Origin: an uncultured Ruminococcus sp.
GTDB taxonomy: Bacteria; Bacillota; Clostridia; Oscillospirales; Ruminococcaceae
Length of the DNA: 7,664 bases
NCBI GenBank assembly: GCA_900554975.1
Contig: USJI01000034.1
Location: forward strand, 1-7,664
Reading direction: 5' to 3'
Shown here: in pieces, positions 7,074 through 7,664 of the stretch
Numbering within the stretch: the stretch's first letter is position 1
Layout of the letters: each line of letters begins with the position of its first letter
Notes under the pieces: generated by a model
Seen by the model: the letters and a program-made list of their open reading frames with translations, nothing else
Told to the model about the DNA's origin: nothing
The model's database searches: none
Made by a program: the position numbers and the translations under genes

Positions 7074-7451
7074 TTGTTTAAACAGCTTAAAGAGGATATT
7101 GCTCTTATTAAGGAACGTGACCCTGCTGCAAGAAGTTCTTTTGAAATATGGCTGACATATTCCGGACTTCATGCTGTTCACAGTTACAGAAGGGCACACT
7201 GGTTTTACAAAAAAAAGATGTTTACGATAGCCAGAATCATTTCACAGGTGTCAAGGTTCTGGACGGGTATTGAAATACATCCGGGAGCAACTATCGGAAA
7301 GGGACTTTTCATAGATCACGGTATGGGCGTTGTTATCGGCGAAACTGCTGAAATAGGCGAAAACTGCCTTATCTATCAGGGAGTTACGCTCGGCGGTACC
7401 GGAAAAGAAAAAGGGATTTTTTGCAAGATTAAGAAACAAATAAGTACTTAA
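7074..7451 (+). CDS. cysE: Serine O-acetyltransferase, truncated at the 3' end
   Basis: The first 114 residues are a clear serine acetyltransferase, which makes O-acetylserine from serine and acetyl-CoA for cysteine synthesis. The N-terminal helical part ([33 protein letters not shown]) leads into the left-handed beta-helix with TGIEIHPGA (64-72), [17 protein letters not shown] (79-95; His82 matches the catalytic His) and [14 protein letters not shown] (101-114). The family then expects a basic RHP motif and about 50-80 more residues of hexapeptide repeats. Here the frame instead gives [11 protein letters not shown] and stops. The substrate/CoA-binding RHP segment and the rest of the fold are missing, so this copy is unlikely to be active as it stands. 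The TTG start at 7074 follows a modest AGAAGGG near 7057-7063 and matches the family N-terminus. The Cys-type T-box upstream agrees with the function. Confidence 0.88.
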   Translation: MFKQLKEDIALIKERDPAARSSFEIWLTYSGLHAVHSYRRAHWFYKKKMFTIARIISQVSRFWTGIEIHPGATIGKGLFIDHGMGVVIGETAEIGENCLIYQGVTLGGTGKEKGIFCKIKKQIST

Positions 7452-7453
7452 TA

Positions 7454-7495
7454 AATAACAGCATTGGAACCTATCGCCCCAATGCTGTTATTTTT
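7454..7495. terminator. Strong bidirectional terminator hairpin between convergent genes
   Basis: AATAACAGCATTGG (7454-7467) and CCAATGCTGTTATT (7479-7492) form a perfect 14-bp inverted repeat with an 11-nt loop. TTT follows on the plus side and an AT-rich flank (TTATTAAG on the minus strand) on the other. It can end both the cysE transcript and the minus-strand transcript. The stop codon of the minus-strand gene lies in the loop. Confidence 0.85.
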
Positions 7496-7664
7496 ATGTC
7501 TATATTACAGTCTGCAACCGGATCTCCGTTGATGTCCAGCGCATAGTTCACATGTACCGTGATCTTTTCATCCTGTTCTTCGAACCGGATATCTTTTGTA
7601 AAGACCCCGATCATCATCTCACCGTATGGTGTCTCATACTGTGTCATATTGATCTTATCTTTCT
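7471..7664 (-). CDS. C-terminal part of a DUF1934 (YwiB-like) family protein, cut by the window edge
   Basis: On the minus strand a frame is open from the right edge to a TAG stop at 7473-7471, giving 63 residues with no start in the window. The readable segment KINMTQYETPYGEMMIGVFTK and then VHVNYALDINGDPV, CNIDIKI resembles the C-terminal strands of DUF1934 proteins, small calycin-like beta-barrels such as YwiB of Bacillus subtilis whose role is not established. Alternating hydrophobic and polar residues fit beta-strands. The last residues (ITALGR) are encoded by the arm and loop of the terminator hairpin. The gene is convergent with cysE. The family call rests on a short, remembered similarity, so it is tentative; that the frame is coding is more certain. 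Confidence 0.62.
   Translation of the reverse strand, partial: KDKINMTQYETPYGEMMIGVFTKDIRFEEQDEKITVHVNYALDINGDPVADCNIDIKITALGR

Noticed and set aside
7441..7450. Perfect 10-bp palindrome TAAGTACTTA near the cysE breakpoint, as a possible recombination or insertion site
   Set aside because: It is short and AT-rich, with no partner repeat, target duplication or recombinase gene visible. Chance occurrence is a sufficient explanation.
7413..7451. A simple frameshift explaining the loss of the CysE C-terminus
   Set aside because: I read the other two frames after 7415. Neither restores the expected RHP motif or hexapeptide repeats; one stops within a few codons.
1..7664. CRISPR arrays, insertion sequences, tRNA or rRNA genes, phage or defence genes
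   Set aside because: I saw no spaced repeats, transposase, integrase or RNA-gene sequence in the window. Apart from the two leaders, the DNA is almost entirely coding.

Overview
The window looks like chromosomal DNA of an endospore-forming, low-to-medium G+C Firmicute of class Clostridia, probably a gut Ruminococcus- or Lachnospiraceae-like organism. The reasons are a GerA-type spore germinant receptor operon, an FMN riboswitch, a tRNA-sensing T-box leader, strong AGGAGG-type ribosome binding sites and sigma-A-like TTGACA/TATAAT promoters. The exact taxon cannot be fixed from sequence alone.

Layout: (1) Positions 1-2384 hold the end of a ger operon: the 3' end of a gerA-type subunit gene, then a complete gerB-type permease and a gerC-type lipoprotein, all overlapping. 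(2) Positions 2388-2660 hold a promoter and an FMN (RFN) riboswitch followed by two consecutive terminator-like hairpins. (3) Positions 2674-6108 hold a complete riboflavin operon, ribD-ribE-ribBA-ribH. A HAD-family phosphatase gene (6111-6773) follows after 2 bp. (4) Positions 6770-7045 hold a consensus promoter and a T-box leader whose specifier codon (TGC) and discriminator-pairing base both point to tRNA-Cys. (5) A serine acetyltransferase gene (cysE) starts at 7074 but loses homology after about residue 114. (6) A perfect 14-bp bidirectional terminator follows, then the C-terminal part of a minus-strand gene resembling the DUF1934/YwiB family that runs off the right edge.

How the genes work together: RibBA supplies both precursors (the pyrimidine from GTP and the 3,4-dihydroxy-2-butanone 4-phosphate). 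RibD carries out deamination and reduction, and the HAD enzyme is a good candidate for the following dephosphorylation. RibH makes lumazine and RibE dismutates it to riboflavin. FMN feeds back through the riboswitch. The ger genes encode the three parts of a nutrient receptor in the spore inner membrane. The cysE leader would switch on O-acetylserine synthesis when charged tRNA-Cys is scarce.

Most of the window is well-understood biology, and I saw no clear sign of an undescribed system. The points most worth a second look are the HAD gene as the rib-pathway phosphatase, the double terminator behind the RFN element, and the abrupt end of cysE, which marks either a real rearrangement or an assembly join.
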